In this document: piece after piece, positions 4,909-5,117 of the stretch
Numbering within the stretch: the first letter of the stretch is position 1
How the letters are laid out: every line of letters starts with the position of its first letter
Source: CAYPHJ01 sp964410485
Lineage (GTDB): Bacteria; Desulfobacterota; Binatia; UBA9968
Assembly (NCBI GenBank): GCA_964410485.1
Contig: CAYPHJ010000196.1
Coordinates: 1-5,117, forward strand
Direction of reading: 5' to 3'
DNA: 5,117 nt
Notes under the pieces: model-generated
The model's input: the letters and a program-made list of their open reading frames with translations, nothing else
Told to the model about the DNA's origin: nothing
Database searches by the model: none
Position numbers and translations under genes: made by a program

Positions 4909-5117
4909 TCATGGCTTACTGCCGCGGATAGCGCGGACTTCCTCGGTAATGTCGATGGCCACGGGGCACCAGGTGATGCAGCGGCCGCAACCCACACAGC
5001 CCGAGGTTCCGAACTGGTCAATCCAGGTTGCGAGCTTGTGCGTCATCCACTGACGGTAGCGCGAGCGTTCCGTGGTCCGGACCGAGCCGCCATGAATGTA
5101 CGAGTGATCCAGGGTGA
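4909..5117 (-). CDS. hydB: Group 3b hydrogenase beta subunit, 4Fe-4S protein (C-terminal part)
   Basis: Only the last 68 residues are in the window; the gene continues beyond the right edge. They contain SGCVGCGRCITWCPVAID with the C-x2-C-x2-C-x3-CP [4Fe-4S] motif (cysteines 40, 43, 46, 50 of the visible part). It is preceded by DHSYIHGG and RYRQWMTHKLATWIDQFGT, wording typical of sulfhydrogenase beta subunits and related 4Fe-4S dicluster proteins. A second ferredoxin-like cluster is expected upstream of the window edge. The subunit is thought to pair with HydG and carry electrons between the flavin and the HydD clusters. It is first of the visible genes and is followed by a 543-bp repeat-rich gap (4366-4908), unusual spacing for this operon type. 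The stop is TGA at 4911-4909. Confidence 0.88.
   Translation of the reverse strand, partial: TLDHSYIHGGSVRTTERSRYRQWMTHKLATWIDQFGTSGCVGCGRCITWCPVAIDITEEVRAIRGSKP

Overview
The window carries the hyd operon of a group 3b [NiFe] hydrogenase (soluble NADP-linked hydrogenase, also called sulfhydrogenase), transcribed right to left on the minus strand. Reading with transcription: the last 68 codons of the 4Fe-4S beta subunit (hydB, running off the right edge), a cyclic-nucleotide-binding-domain protein without a DNA-binding domain, the FAD/[2Fe-2S] gamma subunit (hydG), the small subunit (hydD) and the NiFe large subunit (hydA). The hydB-G-D-A order is that of the classic archaeal sulfhydrogenase I operon, with the cyclic-nucleotide-binding gene placed between B and G. 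All diagnostic metal-binding motifs of the encoded subunits are intact, so the enzyme looks functional.

Working model: HydD-HydA is the hydrogenase half (NiFe site plus Fe-S relay). HydB and HydG are the electron-transfer half, passing electrons between the Fe-S chain, FAD and NAD(P)(H). The enzyme is cytoplasmic: no signal peptide or twin-arginine motif is seen. The large subunit ends in a short tail after its last cysteine motif that would be removed by a maturation protease; no such protease is in the window.

The other striking aspect is the non-coding DNA. Positions 1-799 (downstream of hydA), 2889-3068 (between hydG and hydD) and 4366-4908 (between hydB and the cyclic-nucleotide-binding gene) are mosaics of short interspersed repeats. 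They include a 230-bp MITE-like element with perfect 26-bp inverted ends (54-283), palindromes rich in CCCCC/GGGGG, nested hairpins of a 'CCCTCGATACGCG...CTACTCGGG' family, 'CCTTTGCGGCCTTTGCG' hairpin repeats and 9-bp tandem repeats. Several families occur more than once, and two clusters sit inside the operon, separating it into three blocks: hydB / crp-like + hydG / hydD + hydA.

Organism: a bacterium of moderate, roughly mid-50s percent GC (estimated by eye) with a repeat-laden genome, probably an uncultured soil or subsurface lineage. Group 3b hydrogenases accompanied by such a cyclic-nucleotide-binding protein, together with this repeat style, fit phyla such as Verrucomicrobiota, Acidobacteriota, Methylomirabilota or Chloroflexota. 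I cannot choose among these from the sequence alone. No RNA gene, CRISPR array or clear intrinsic terminator was found.
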